A DNA stretch of 64,000 bases from Gnetum montanum (Eukaryota > Streptophyta > Gnetopsida > Gnetales > Gnetaceae), in assembly GCA_015680685.1 (NCBI GenBank), contig MNCI01020571.1, forward strand, positions 26,446 through 90,445, read 5' to 3'. Made by a program: the position numbers and the translations under genes. Numbering within the stretch: position 1 is the first letter of the stretch; the number at the start of each line of letters is the position of its first letter. Under the pieces are notes generated by a model that did no database searches, had not been told where the DNA came from, and saw only the letters and a list, made by a program, of their open reading frames with translations. Shown one piece after another: positions 11,226 through 21,999 of this stretch.

Positions 11226-12091
11226 TGATGAGTCATGAATTTGTCAACCCTAATATCGGATACTTGATATTAGAGCCTAAAAAGTGATGTTGAATATTTG
11301 ATATTGTCTCCTCCATGCTAGCCTATAAATACAACACTTGGGTGCACGGTTGATAGGGGAATAGAAGAAATAGTTTTAGTTTTAGTTTTTAGTTAGTTTC
11401 TTCATAGATTGTTTTTTAGTCCTCTGATTTTCCCAATGCATGCCTATAGTGTGATGTTTATAATCGTACAACACCTTTGTTCGAGTGTGACATACTTAGA
11501 CACGTTAGATGATTGGAAATAAAGATCGAGATTACTTCCATCATTGCAGCATCCACTTAGATTATTATTGCTTTTAATTATTGATTATTTACTATTTCCT
11601 TTAGTTAATATTTCCATTTATTGCTATTTACTATTCCTTTCATTAAGCGAAATGTGTACGCCTTAGTCACGAGTGCTTAAGTGTAAGTACTTGGTAATCT
11701 ACCAGTGTATCGTTTGGCACACCTAGTGACATATGCTTGGAAATCCTAGAAGTAGTCTCATGAAGTCCAAGGCATGTACAGATGATTAAGAATGGATACT
11801 CATCGCACGTAGGCTAGTTTAGGTTTTACTCTCCATTACTCAGTAGCTTAATTAATTCATCTCTTTGTCATCATTAGAAGTAGCATAGAATTAAAGAACA
11901 TCATATGCTTGACTTTGGATTAAACCATACATGACAAAGCTACCACTAGTCCAAGTGGGAAGACAATGAACTACAATCAGAGCATAATGATCTAGATACC
12001 ATAATTAGTCCCATCCATAGAATTTGATCAGATCATGTGTGAATGATTATGATTCATATGGTTGAGCATAGGGATGCCTCATCGCTCATCA
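11226..12091 (+). repeat. 3' LTR of element A
   Basis: 866 bp, TGATGAGTCATG ... CGCTCATCA. Differs from 3575-4441 at roughly one base in ten, mostly C/T and G/A, so the insertion is old. TATA box CCTATAAATA at 11322-11331. Element B sequence resumes at 12092. Confidence 0.92.
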
Positions 12092-12640
12092 CCAAGCCAC
12101 ACAAAAGATCCTTCTTGAGAACCAATAGCTCCATGAAGTCCTCATAGACACCTATGGTTGTGAACCCTACTCCTGCCTCCTCTATAATGCTGGTTGAGCC
12201 TCCTTCAAACCAAAACACTCCCTAGTTGTACACTGTCATGCTGACCCACATGGTCACTAATTGGATTAAGGTCAACCATCTTTCGAGGAAGAGATCTAAT
12301 CCTTGAAGTTCCTTAATCTATTTGCAAATTGCTGAAAATGAACCTTGCAAAGATCTTTTGGACTTAGGTTGTAGAGTTAACTTGATCTCACAAGAAATGT
12401 ACAAATCCTGGAACCTACCACCTCTAAAAAAGAGCAACATCAGGTTAGAACGAATAGACCAATTCATTATTGTTCCTTTGGGATTGGCTGAGGACATTAT
12501 GACCATCATTTGTGGGTGGTCATATCTTGTTGATTTATTAGTAATCCATGCGAAGAATGGTAAAAGAAATTTCTCTATTATTATGGGGAGAGCATGGCTT
12601 AGTACAATTGATGTAGAGTTTAGGATTTGAGATCTCTCCT
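12092..12640 (+). pseudogene. pol: Aspartic protease region of element B
   Basis: The reading continues the gag/pol tail interrupted at 3574 (QATQKILLENQ, then LIDTYGCE). At 12322-12630 an open stretch shows a retropepsin: DLGCRVNLISQEMYKSW replaces the usual D-S/T-G-A active-site loop (Ser/Thr now Leu, so inactive). ICGWSYLVDLLVI and FSIIMGRAWLSTIDVEF correspond to the flap-side strand and the ILGRPWL-type motif of plant gypsy proteases. In an active element it would cleave Gag-Pol in the particle. Confidence 0.75.
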
Positions 12641-13229
12641 TTGAAATTTTCAATGAAAATGAATTTGAAAAGATTGAGAAAAAGCATGTTCCATGCATCG
12701 TGTATAGTGACATAGGGTGCCACTGCATCCAAAGGTTGTGGACTGTAAAGTGTACATCCTTTAAAGCATGTAATCAGTGTGCTAATGTCACTAAAATACA
12801 AAGGTGCTTGTACATTGTAGCCACTAAATAGGAGGGCACTTGGTGGCTGATAATTGAAAGAGAGGCTGAATTAATGATGTGTATGAAACCAGCCAAGAGT
12901 CGCACAAGATCTTATGTGAAAAGAATGAATCAACTAGAGTAGATCCATTACCAACTCTCTGATGATCAAGGAGAAATCAATTGGGAAGAGTTGAAGATTC
13001 CGAAGACCTTCAAGTAGGAGCCCCTAAAGCTAAAATCTCTACTGGCAAGAATGGAATATGCATTCCTCAACAATGGCAAGTTAGTTATCATTAATGCCAC
13101 ACTTGCTCCCTTGTAGAAAAAGAAGTTGCTAGAAGTTGTGAATAAATGGCCAATAGTCTTTTCCTAGTCATATCACAAGATCACTAGAATTGATCCAAAA
13201 ATATGCTAGCATAGAATCTATATTAACTT

Positions 13230-14510
13230 CTCCATCAGACCAAAAAAGTAGTTGCAAAGACTCTTGAATCCTAAACTCAAGCAGATCATTAAGGAGGAGA
13301 ATGAAAAACTCCTCAAGGTGAGGTTCATTTACACCATTACAAATAGTGAGTGGGTTAGCCCACTTGTTAGAGTACCAAAGAAAGGAGGAAAGTGGAGGGT
13401 TTGTATTAATTTCAGGCTGTTGAACATCATGACCTACAAAGATCACTTTCTGTTGTCATTTGTGGACCAAGTGTTGGATACAATAGTGGGGCATTGCTAT
13501 TATAGTTTTTTGGATGATTATAGTGGCTATAACCAAATCTAGATTGGGCAAGAGGACTAGGCTAAAACAATTTTCACAAGTTATTGGGGGACTTTTGCAT
13601 ATAAAAAGATGTCCTTTGGCCTGCATAATGTTCTTGCTACTTTCCAACATTTGGTTCTTAACATCTTTCAATAGTAGATTGGTAGCAATGTAGAAGTCTT
13701 CATGGATAACTTTTCTACCTACAAGGATATATTTGAACAAGCCTTGGACTATCTGGAGTAAGTGCTTCAAAGATGTGTAGAGATCAACCTAAGGCTCAAT
13801 TGGCAAAAGAGCCATCTAATGGTCTAAAAAGGCATTGTCTTAGGGCAACGAATTTCTAGCAAAGGGATCAAGGTGGACCCAGAAAAGATAAAGGTCACCT
13901 AAGGAATCACCAAATAGCCTAAAATGATTAAAGATTCAAGGTCATTCCTTGGACACATTAGTTATTATACACATTTCATTAAGAACTTTTCTAAGATTTC
14001 CAAGCTATTGGTGGAGCTCACAAAGAAGGATGCATCGTTCATATGGACTAAGGAATGTACGCATGCATTCTAGCACCTTAAGCATAAGCTCATAGAAACA
14101 CCAATCCTACGAGCACCAAATTGGTTCAAACCATTTCATATCATGATGAATGCATTCAACTATGCCTTGGGAGTCGTGCTTACATAGATGGATGATTAGA
14201 AATATCCATATTACATCACTGTACAAGAAGGAGCATTGTGGATGCACAACTTAATTACACCACCATTGAAAAAGAGCTCATGATAGTGGTGTATGTTCTA
14301 GAAAAAATTAGGTACTATGTGCTTGGATATAAGGTGTTTGTGCATACTAATCATAGTGCTATCATGTTTCTTATGAACAAACTAATGATGAGCCCCCACA
14401 TCATATGGTGACTAGTGATACTACAAGAGTTTGATCTAAAAATGGTGGATAGAAAAGGGACCAAGAATGTGGTGGTTGACTAGTTGTCTTAGTTAAGATG
14501 GGGTAACAAG
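13230..14510 (+). pseudogene. pol: Reverse transcriptase and RNase H of element B
   Basis: RT motifs in order: EWVSPLVRVPKKGGKWRVCI (about 13350-13410), FLDDYSGYNQI (about 13508-13540), FAYKKMSFGLHN with TFQHL (about 13590-13650), and VFMDNFSTY (about 13695-13720). The last is the Y/F-x-D-D box with the second Asp changed to Asn. Then GQRISSKGIKVDPEKI and RSFLGHISYY. RNase H follows with FHIMMNAFNYALGVVL (about 14137-14185; the usual first Asp is Asn) and a C-terminal VVD.LS block near 14470. Stops, many TAG, and the two active-site changes show it is dead. Domain order places it in Ty3/gypsy. Confidence 0.88.
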
Positions 14511-14679
14511 GAGGAGGAGAGCCCACTATTAGACTAATTTCCTGATGAACTCCTCTTTGCTGTTGCTATTATTAAACAAGATCCCAAAGAAATCAATTGG
14601 TACAAGGACATCCTATCCTATCTACTCATTCAAGAGATGCCATAGGGGTGGGACCACAAGAAGAAATAACAATTTTTTC

Positions 14680-15850
14680 ACCAGGCCAAACACTTCATAG
14701 AGATCAATGACAACCTTTACAAGGTTTGCACAAATGGCCTAGTAAAATGGTGTATCCCTGATGCAGATTAACTGTGAGTTCTCCAAGATGCACATGAGGA
14801 TCCTTGTGGGGGCCACTATGCTAGGATGTGAATGACCATTAAGTTCCTCATGGTAGTGTACTATTAGCCTACACTCTTTAGGGATGTCCATCACTTCGTC
14901 TGCTCTTGTGATAGATGCCAATGTGATGGGGGGGTGTCTACTTGTATGGAAGGATCCCAATAGTGGATCCAACTATTGCAACCTTTTGATCTTTGGGGAA
15001 TTGACTTTATGAAGTCCATCAACCCCATGTCTAATGGAAAGGCCTATATAATTGTAGTTGTTGAATATTATATGAAATGGGCAGAAGCTGCAGTCGTCAT
15101 CGATGGTACATCATTTTTGATGGCTTGATTTGTATAACAATATGTTGTAAACATGTTTGGTCACTAGTTTCTAATAATTGTACATATTTCATGGGTGTCA
15201 CTTTTTGCAAACTCATGCAATGCTTGGGGAGTTGAACATAAATTAACAACTCCATACCATCCCCAAGTCAATGGTCAAGTTGAAGTCATAAATAGGAAGA
15301 TAATTGAAATTCTAACTTGCACTATTGGTAAGTATAGAAAGGACTAGAACTATAAACTCAATGGTGCCTTTTGGGCTTATCATTCAACATGGAAACTTTC
15401 TATAGGATACTTTCCCTATGAGTTAGTATATAAAAAACTCTCAACACTTCCCATCCAAGTAGAACTCCATACACTTTCAATTTTATGTGACCAAACTTAA
15501 ATCTAAGCCTAGAACAAAAAGAATGATTAATAAACCTCAATGTGCTAGATGAGAATTGCTTAGTGGACCTATCATCAAACAAAGTGCACAAGGCATACAA
15601 TAAACAATGACATGACCTTAGGATTAGGAATGTGAAATTTCAACTAGGAGATATGGTGTTATACTAGAACCCCATACATGTTCCTCCATGAACCAAATTT
15701 CAAATGCTATGGAAGGGCCCTTACATTATCAATGAAACCTTTCCATATAAGGCCATGTTGATCTAACAACCTGATACCCTGAATAAAAAATTATTAGTCA
15801 ATACTCAACAAATAAAGCCTTTTCATGAACAATGAGTAACTAGTGGACAT
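14680..15850 (+). pseudogene. pol: Integrase of element B
   Basis: Zinc-binding N-terminus: DAHEDPCGGHYARM (about 14780-14830) and FVCSCDRCQ (about 14896-14925) give the His and Cys-x2-Cys ligands. The catalytic core starts with PFDLWGIDFMKSI (about 14977-15020) containing the first Asp, then VVVEYYMKWAEA. The region of the second Asp is disrupted near 15160-15200. TTPYHPQVNGQVEVINRKI (about 15245-15305) carries the Glu. C-terminal parts resemble FPYELVY and a final LVNGQRI-type tail. Gene order RNase H then integrase is intact. Inactivated by frameshifts and stops. Confidence 0.85.
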
Positions 15851-17340
15851 AATGCATTAACAAATGGTCAAGCACACTGGATCTTTTAAATCTCCCCCTT
15901 CTAACTTAGTCATGGGAAGATGGCCATTCATGTTGTTGAGATTCTACAAAGTGGCTCCTCGATTTTTTAACTTTTTTATTTTACACCATCTTTAGTACAA
16001 TTTTTGTTTTCTTGAGTATTTTAATTTTTTTTTTGATAGTTTGCTTTATTTGAATTTTTCTTATGTTTCTTTATTTTCCTTTATTACCATTGGGACTTTG
16101 GTGCCAATTACAACTGCTAATTGATGGTGGTTTGTAACGTCATTGATTATTTGATTGAAAATTACCACATTTCATTTTCAAATTTTAACATTTACTAATG
16201 GGACATTGATTATTTTCATGATAATAGGCAATGATTCCATGTCATCCATCACTTTATACAACTCTATGGTGCTTCCTCATTTTGGAAATATGCAGTTCCT
16301 TATTAATAACAACTTATAATGAATTGGTGACCTTGGTGCTTTCCAAACTTGGAATGAATTAAGTGGATGAACAAGGGTGTAACTTCAAGGAAATTTATCT
16401 CTTTTGTACTTGCCTTTCATCCAGGTTTGCAGGAGTATTGCCATGGATTTATCACCATTCCTCTATTAACTAATAAATAGGAAGTAATGTCTTTGCATGG
16501 TGTGGTTCCCATTTGAAAAAAAAAAAGAAACAATGGAAATTCAAAGAACATCCCTTAGACACAATAACAGGCTACAAGGACTAGTTATGGGGCTCAAAAG
16601 ACATGTTACCCATGCCTGAAGACATCCATCTAACTAAGGCTCTTTTCACTTCCTGCTTCTCTTTTCCTTTTTCTTTGGAATGGTGAGTGATTTGTGGGAA
16701 TGTTCATGTACTGTAGAGGATGGAATGGTCTCATGTGTCAATGTGAAGTCATTGGAAGTGGGGATTTGGATTTGGATTAAGGAAGGTGGTTCTTTGTTCA
16801 TATTAATCACATCTTTCACAAGGGACTTCATGTGATCACCATGTGGAACTTTATTCCATACTTTCTCTCACCCATCAATTCTATCCATATACCATCTCAC
16901 TACCTCTTTTCATGAATGTCTTGATGGGTTCAATTGGCAAATGGTTGAAATTCTCTAATGATTTCTTTGGCAATTTGACTTTTAATGGTTCATAACCATT
17001 AACCATTCTTGGGGCCCATAGACTCCTTGGTTTGAAGGCATGCAAGGGCATTAAGGACATGAGCCTACTATGGGGAGGACCCACTTGCATACTCTTTGGT
17101 TGGGACGGTGAAACTTCTTATCCCTTAGCCATTTTTCTTTCAAACCTTATAATTTCCATTGTGATGCATCCACTTTTGCAATCCTTAGCACATTGATCTC
17201 TTAAGAATCTCCTTTTCTGAGTCTCTTTCTAACCCTCTTCAAGCATTCTTCATTATTCTAAGCTTTTTTTACTTCCTCTGGACTCTAACTTTATGGGAAA
17301 AATCTTTGTTTTTACTTAGTTTTTAAATGGGAAAACTTTT
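15850..17340 (+). other. Spacer of element B between integrase and extra ORF
   Basis: No convincing gene. Starts with T-rich sequence (15960-16080). The segment 16360-16670 is clearly homologous to 45545-45860 in element D, sharing AATAAATAGGAAG, TCTTTGCATGGTGTGGTTCC and GACATGTT plus CCATGCCTGAAG. Short minus-strand open stretches at 16646-16831 and 16881-17090 are not conserved between the copies. Conservation of this spacer in A, B and D suggests an untranslated but retained part of the element. Confidence 0.6.
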
Positions 17341-17344
17341 GGTT

Positions 17345-17415
17345 TTTGGTTGCATCGATGCATCTCCATTGACATAGCACAAAAACACTATATATATGCA
17401 TCGACACTTATGAAA
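17345..17415 (+). promoter_or_regulatory. Candidate internal promoter of element B's extra ORF
   Basis: TGCATCGATGCAT at 17351-17363 matches TGTATCAATGCAT in the U3 of B's own 3' LTR (20948-20960) at 11 of 13 positions. CATTGACA and a TATATATATGCATCGAC stretch (about 17389-17405) follow, comparable to CCTATATAAATG in the LTR (about 20988). The position relative to the extra ORF parallels the A element's site at 8354-8435, but with B's motif rather than A's. Confidence 0.42.
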
Positions 17416-17821
17416 TTTTTGCCATTTTCTCACAAGCACCAAAGGAGATTTTGTAGTTTTCAAAGCACAAAGCCTTCTTGAGTCCATAACTTTCTAAGAG
17501 CTTGTCTAAATCAGTCCGTTCTTCAATTTTGCAATTATTGAAGATGAGCTTTGTGTTGTGGGAGCCACAAATCATAGGTTTCTGATAGAAAATTTTTCAA
17601 ACTTTCACAAGGTTTAACTAATAAGATAATATTAAAAATCATTAACTCATGTAAGTTAAACCTTACCAATAACTCAATAGCTATTCAAATAAAATAATAT
17701 TAAAATAATCAATTTGCCATAATCATAACTTAGCCTAAGTGTAACTAGCCAAGAAGACAATGTATCAAAGTGTTCTAAGTTACACATTAAAAGCTAATCC
17801 TTGATTACGTTGTGATTATAG

Positions 17822-20670
17822 ATGGATCCAAGACCCAAAAGACTACATGAGGGAGGACCATTTCAACCAAGGAACAAGTGATCAATAGGGGGAAGAAGCT
17901 AGTAATTGCAGCAGTCCCAAGAAGAAATAGCTAAAACACATGCCATGAGACCTCTTCAGAAGAAGCCTGAATTGGAATTTGTTTGCTAGATTCCTACAAC
18001 TAAAACTGGTTAGTTGCGGCAAGATGAGGTGCTTGGGCTTGGACCAAACTTGGAACTCAACTTGACCGAGGCCTACTTAAGGCAGGTTTACGCTAAGAAG
18101 GTTCAAAGTGCAATTCTTCAAGAACTTAACTTTGGTTCCTTCTTGGACTTGGCACCAGAAGAGGTAAAAACTTAGTTGCAAGCCTCTCCCATGTGGCCTC
18201 TCCTCATGTCTAGTGAGGAGTGGTACATGGGAGAGATGTACCTCTTTTAAAAAAATAGGCAAGTAGACGTCATGCTAAAGATCAAGGACATTAGTATGTC
18301 CTATTTAGTTGAGGCCATATCAGAGGCCCTCAACATAGGCAGACCTAAACGTCAAGAAAGGGTGGATTCAATTGTGCTATGGAGTGGACTGTAGGGAGTA
18401 CAGTGCACTCACTAAGGTAGAGAGGGCCTATTTCAAGATGGTGGCCTACCACCTAAGCCCAACGATGAGGCTAAGGAAAATCATAGCATTCTTTGCCCAT
18501 GCATGTGCCGCTCTAAGTGGTAAATACCCAGTCAATCTTTCATAGCTCATATTCTTAGAGGTTGAGAAAAGGTTCAAAGAGAATGAGTGTGGGAGAAAGA
18601 AACTCTCCTTTCCATGCCTCATCAGAAAATTATGCAAAAGGAGAGGCATAGCCTGTTATGCCAATGATATGCTTCATCATGGTCCTACTGCATCTTGGCA
18701 AGAGATGATGAAGGATAAATCACCTATCAAGCTATAAGAAGAGGAGTGGCTACCACCACCACCAACTCAAGAAACAATGTCAAAGGCTCATGCTACCATT
18801 AAGCATATGTAGAAGCTCTGTGAAAAACTCCTGTAGTAGTAATAGGAAGGACCAAGTGGTGGGGAACCTTCAGTCTACCGACTAGCATTGAGTCACCTTA
18901 AGGAAGTTACTCGAACCATTAGCTAGTTGGAGGAGACTATGTTGCTATTCTCCATATAAAGGATGTAGGCATCTGCAAGGTCAAATCCAGGTGCCCAAGA
19001 GGTGATGATATTCATCCTAGGACAACAATAATTCCTAGAGATCTCTAAGAATGCTACCACTTTTTTGGTGCACCTAAAGAAGGACGAGGGAGAAATGGTC
19101 TTGGTGATGCAGCACCATGGATAGGAGACAATAGTAGAGGTGGTGGCTAACCATGTGGCAGAGGGCTCCCTAAGCACTCATGTAGCTATTGTGCTAGACA
19201 TTACTTATCTCAGAGATGTGTAGGTATCTGCAAGAGTAAGTGGGAGGCTAAGTGTAGCCCAACACGAGGAGGTGCTAGACTGATTGGTGGGTAGTGGGCA
19301 ATCACTTCTAGAGATATTTGATCTCCCAGATAACATCACTACTACCTAGTTAGAGTTACTAGAAGCTAAGAGCAAACTCATCATCACTAGTACTTAACTC
19401 AAGGTAGCCATCTTTGAAAATAGATGATTGGTTACGAAGGTTGTAGAATTGAGAGCCCAATTATCTGATCCCATCATTCTCAGCTAGACAGTAACCAAGG
19501 ATGAAGCTTTCTTACAGCTTCAAAACATATTAAAAGAGGTTGAAAATGCAAAGGAGATGATGGTCTTTAATGTGTCCTTATCAGAGGCCTTGGCCTACAA
19601 CACTGAGTAGGACCTATCAAAAGTCCATAAGGAGAATCTAGTTTTAACCAAAGACAATTTCCACCTACAAAATGTAGAGGCATAAAAAGATCAAATGGTG
19701 GAATTTTTGCAATAGCAGCAAGATCAACTTGCTAAGGTGAACATGGATTTGAGGAGGTTGGCTACTGAAAATCGAAATGTCTTGATGGAAGAGGTCCATG
19801 CACTTTACCAGAAATCAACCATTGAGATAGTCACTTGGAAGAATGAGGCCCTAAAGTTTGAATGAGTAAAGAATCACTATAGGGACCAGGTCAGGCTTAT
19901 CAAAGAAGTTAATGAAAAAGAAATTCAATTGGCCAAGCCAAAGATGAATGAGGCCCTTTAGCAACTCCAATAAAGAGGTGACATGTGGTAGCCCATCTTT
20001 GATGGACTAAACACCAACAACAAAGCTGAAATCTGCCTAAAGAAGTTGTAGATCAAAGAGATGACTAAATACATGGAGTTAGCCAACCTCTGATATGCAA
20101 ACTTAGCAATGCTGACTATTAGATGATTGCGGTGAGAGTTAGAAAAATAAGTGGCTAGCTCATATCTCTTATATGAGGTAGAGTTCAAGCACCATAAGGA
20201 CACAAAGAAAAATTTGGAAATAGCTAACTAACATTGGGCTTAAAGTTCTTAGAGCTCGCTTCATAGATCAACAATCAATAGCTAAGAACCTGGCCAAGAG
20301 AATGAATGATTACCAAGAGCTGCAGAACCTTGTCAGGACATTCAACATCGAATGTAAACAATTCGCTGCTTGGTTCATGAATGTCAAGGAGTTGTTACCA
20401 TCCATGCCCTATTCATGATATGTTCCTGTTCCAGCTCACATTGGTGATGCCATGTGGACTATGTACAATTCTTAGAGTAAGAAGAAGAAGATGAAGGCAC
20501 TGCTAGATGTCTTCTATCTTTCACCAAATGTAGTAGCTACAACAGGACAGCTGTAGCCATTGCCTTAGTCTCAACCACCATCACCATGGGCACCAGAGGC
20601 TAGAGAAGGTTCTTCAGCATCCTAGGAGCCTCCACCTCGTAGCACCATCTTATCTTCTCTTCGTCTTTGG
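17822..20670 (+). pseudogene. Extra ORF of element B: plant-transposon domain + long coiled coil
   Basis: Homologue of 8672-11010 in A; the ATG at 17822 follows GATTATAG, again acceptor-like. The N-terminal domain shows SSEEWYMGEMYLF (about 18209-18248) and VEAISEALNIGRP. At about 18470-18680 it reads FFAHACAALSGKYPVN, VEKRFKENECGRKKLS and FPCLIRKLCKRRGI, the Leu-Pro/Ser-Phe-Pro-x-Leu-Ile block of the Athila-associated plant transposon domain (PF20167-like, from memory). A coiled-coil region from about 19200 to 20400 is rich in Lys, Glu, Gln and Leu. About 900 codons originally. Numerous TAG stops. Role unknown; its placement after pol resembles env-like ORFs of Athila. Confidence 0.65.
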
Positions 20671-20891
20671 TGATCAATGGATTTCCAACTATCTAGTTTT
20701 GAAAACAATGTTCAAATTTTTTTCCTAAACATCCATTTTTGTAATCATTGTAAACCTGTACAATCAAGCACTTAGCATTAGTTGGTTAGTCAGTAAGTAA
20801 GTCCATGGTTTCATACCTTCCCAAATTTTGTAAGAATCTTTATCCTCCTTTTGTTTACTTGAGGATGAGTTTTTAGTCAGTTGTGGAGGTA

Positions 20892-21725
20892 TGATGAATC
20901 ATCATTATTGGGCTGGGTTGATTTATCCTCATCAACACATGAGTTGATGTATCAATGCATATGTGTTAATGTGCAATATGATTTTGCCTATATAAATGAA
21001 CATACCCACCGCATTTATGGAATCATAGAGTCAATAGTACAACAAAGTTCTAGTAGTTTCTTCCCATAATAGGTAGAATATTTTCTAAGTGCTCGCAATA
21101 GGAGTTAAGGATTGTATGGATCCTTATTCGAGCACCAATGTACTTGGACACATTGATGTGACAACAATAAAGATGAGATTCTTGAAATACCTCACAACAC
21201 ATGGAATAGCTTAATGTGCACTTTAATGTACTTTACTATTCATGCATTTCAAATTCATGTTTTTACTTAAATAATTAATTAATTTGCTTAAGTAATATAG
21301 ATAAGTATGACTGCCTTGAGCATAACGTTAATGCTTGGTAATCCCAGCAACACCATCACTTGGTAATCTAGTAGCATTATAACGAGTTCAGGATGTGTCC
21401 AGAAGGTGGGACTGAATACTTATGCTAGGAAATAGGCTAAGACATTAGATAGTTACTTAGATTAATTCTTAATCAATTACTTTTTCTTATGCTTAGGATA
21501 ATTAGAATAAAAATATAAAAATCTATACAAATCATGTGCCTTGGCTCTCACTTAACCATACACTTGCACCAACACAAGTGAAGCTAAGAAGACAATGATC
21601 ACATCCATAGTTCGCTATCTTTACTATTGGCATTTGGAGAGCTAAAGTCCATAGAATTCAATTGGATTGCTAGTGAATGCTTGTGATTCATATGGTTGGG
21701 TGTAGGAACTACTTGTCACTCATCA
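20892..21725 (+). repeat. 3' LTR of element B
   Basis: 834 bp, TGATGAATCATC ... CACTCATCA, preceded by the polypurine tract GTTGTGGAGGTA (20880-20891). U3 has GTTGATG and TGTATCAATGCAT words and a TATA box CCTATATAAATG at about 20988. R/U5 carries AGAATATTTTCTAAGTGCTC, shared almost exactly with the LTR of C (about 60846-60865), and the ATGTACTTGGACACATTG signature. No second copy lies in the window because the 5' end of B is missing. Confidence 0.85.
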
Positions 21726-21999
21726 ATTAGTAAGTAGATGAAGTAATTAGTAAGCATATGGTCAATGCACCTTGACTTTTTGCACATCTTTAAGGAGAAA
21801 TAGTTAATAAAGCTAAGGAGAAAATTTCATATCATAATAAAATATGAAGACATAAATTTACAATTAGAGAAAAATTCATCCATTTTAAAGTCTTTACAGC
21901 AAATTGAGCATCTTTCTTTTTGAAGTAAGAATTTTGAATTCTCCATGTAAATGCAAGTAAAGGGACTGATATAGAGAAGAAAACATGTGTTGTTTAGAA

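Larger units (their letters stand above)
3575..12091 (+). mobile_element. Element A: complete LTR element, gag + extra ORF, no pol
   Basis: Bounded by two LTRs of 867 and 866 bp (3575-4441 and 11226-12091), about 90% identical by eye with mostly transition differences. Inside are a tRNA-Asp-type primer-binding site, gag (4567-6860), a spacer homologous to the spacer after pol in element B, an extra ORF (8672-11010) and a polypurine tract. No protease, RT, RNase H or integrase can be read between gag and spacer: the join lies at about 6860-6960. It therefore looks like a pol-deleted, gag-carrying non-autonomous element. Flanking 5-mers are CTAAC and CCAAG, not a clean target duplication. Confidence 0.88.
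1430..21725 (+). mobile_element. Element B: Ty3/gypsy (Athila/Tat-like) retrotransposon, 5'-truncated, hosts element A
   Basis: Order of parts: gag (about 1440-3574), interruption by element A (3575-12091), protease, RT, RNase H, integrase (to about 15850), a non-coding spacer, an extra ORF (17822-20670), a polypurine tract and a 3' LTR (20892-21725). The gag reading resumes directly after A, which shows that A inserted into B. Integrase following RNase H is diagnostic of Ty3/gypsy. The 5' LTR and primer-binding site are absent; recognisable similarity to element C starts near 1430-1445 (YEAAKGKQFPNHLF against YEQLKGK.FSNPLF in C). All frames carry stops, so B is dead, but it is the only family member here with a full set of pol domains. 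Confidence 0.85.

Noticed and set aside
3570-12096. Target-site duplication of element A (CTAAC and CCAAG)
   Set aside because: Only three of five bases agree; noted as possible decay but not accepted as a duplication.
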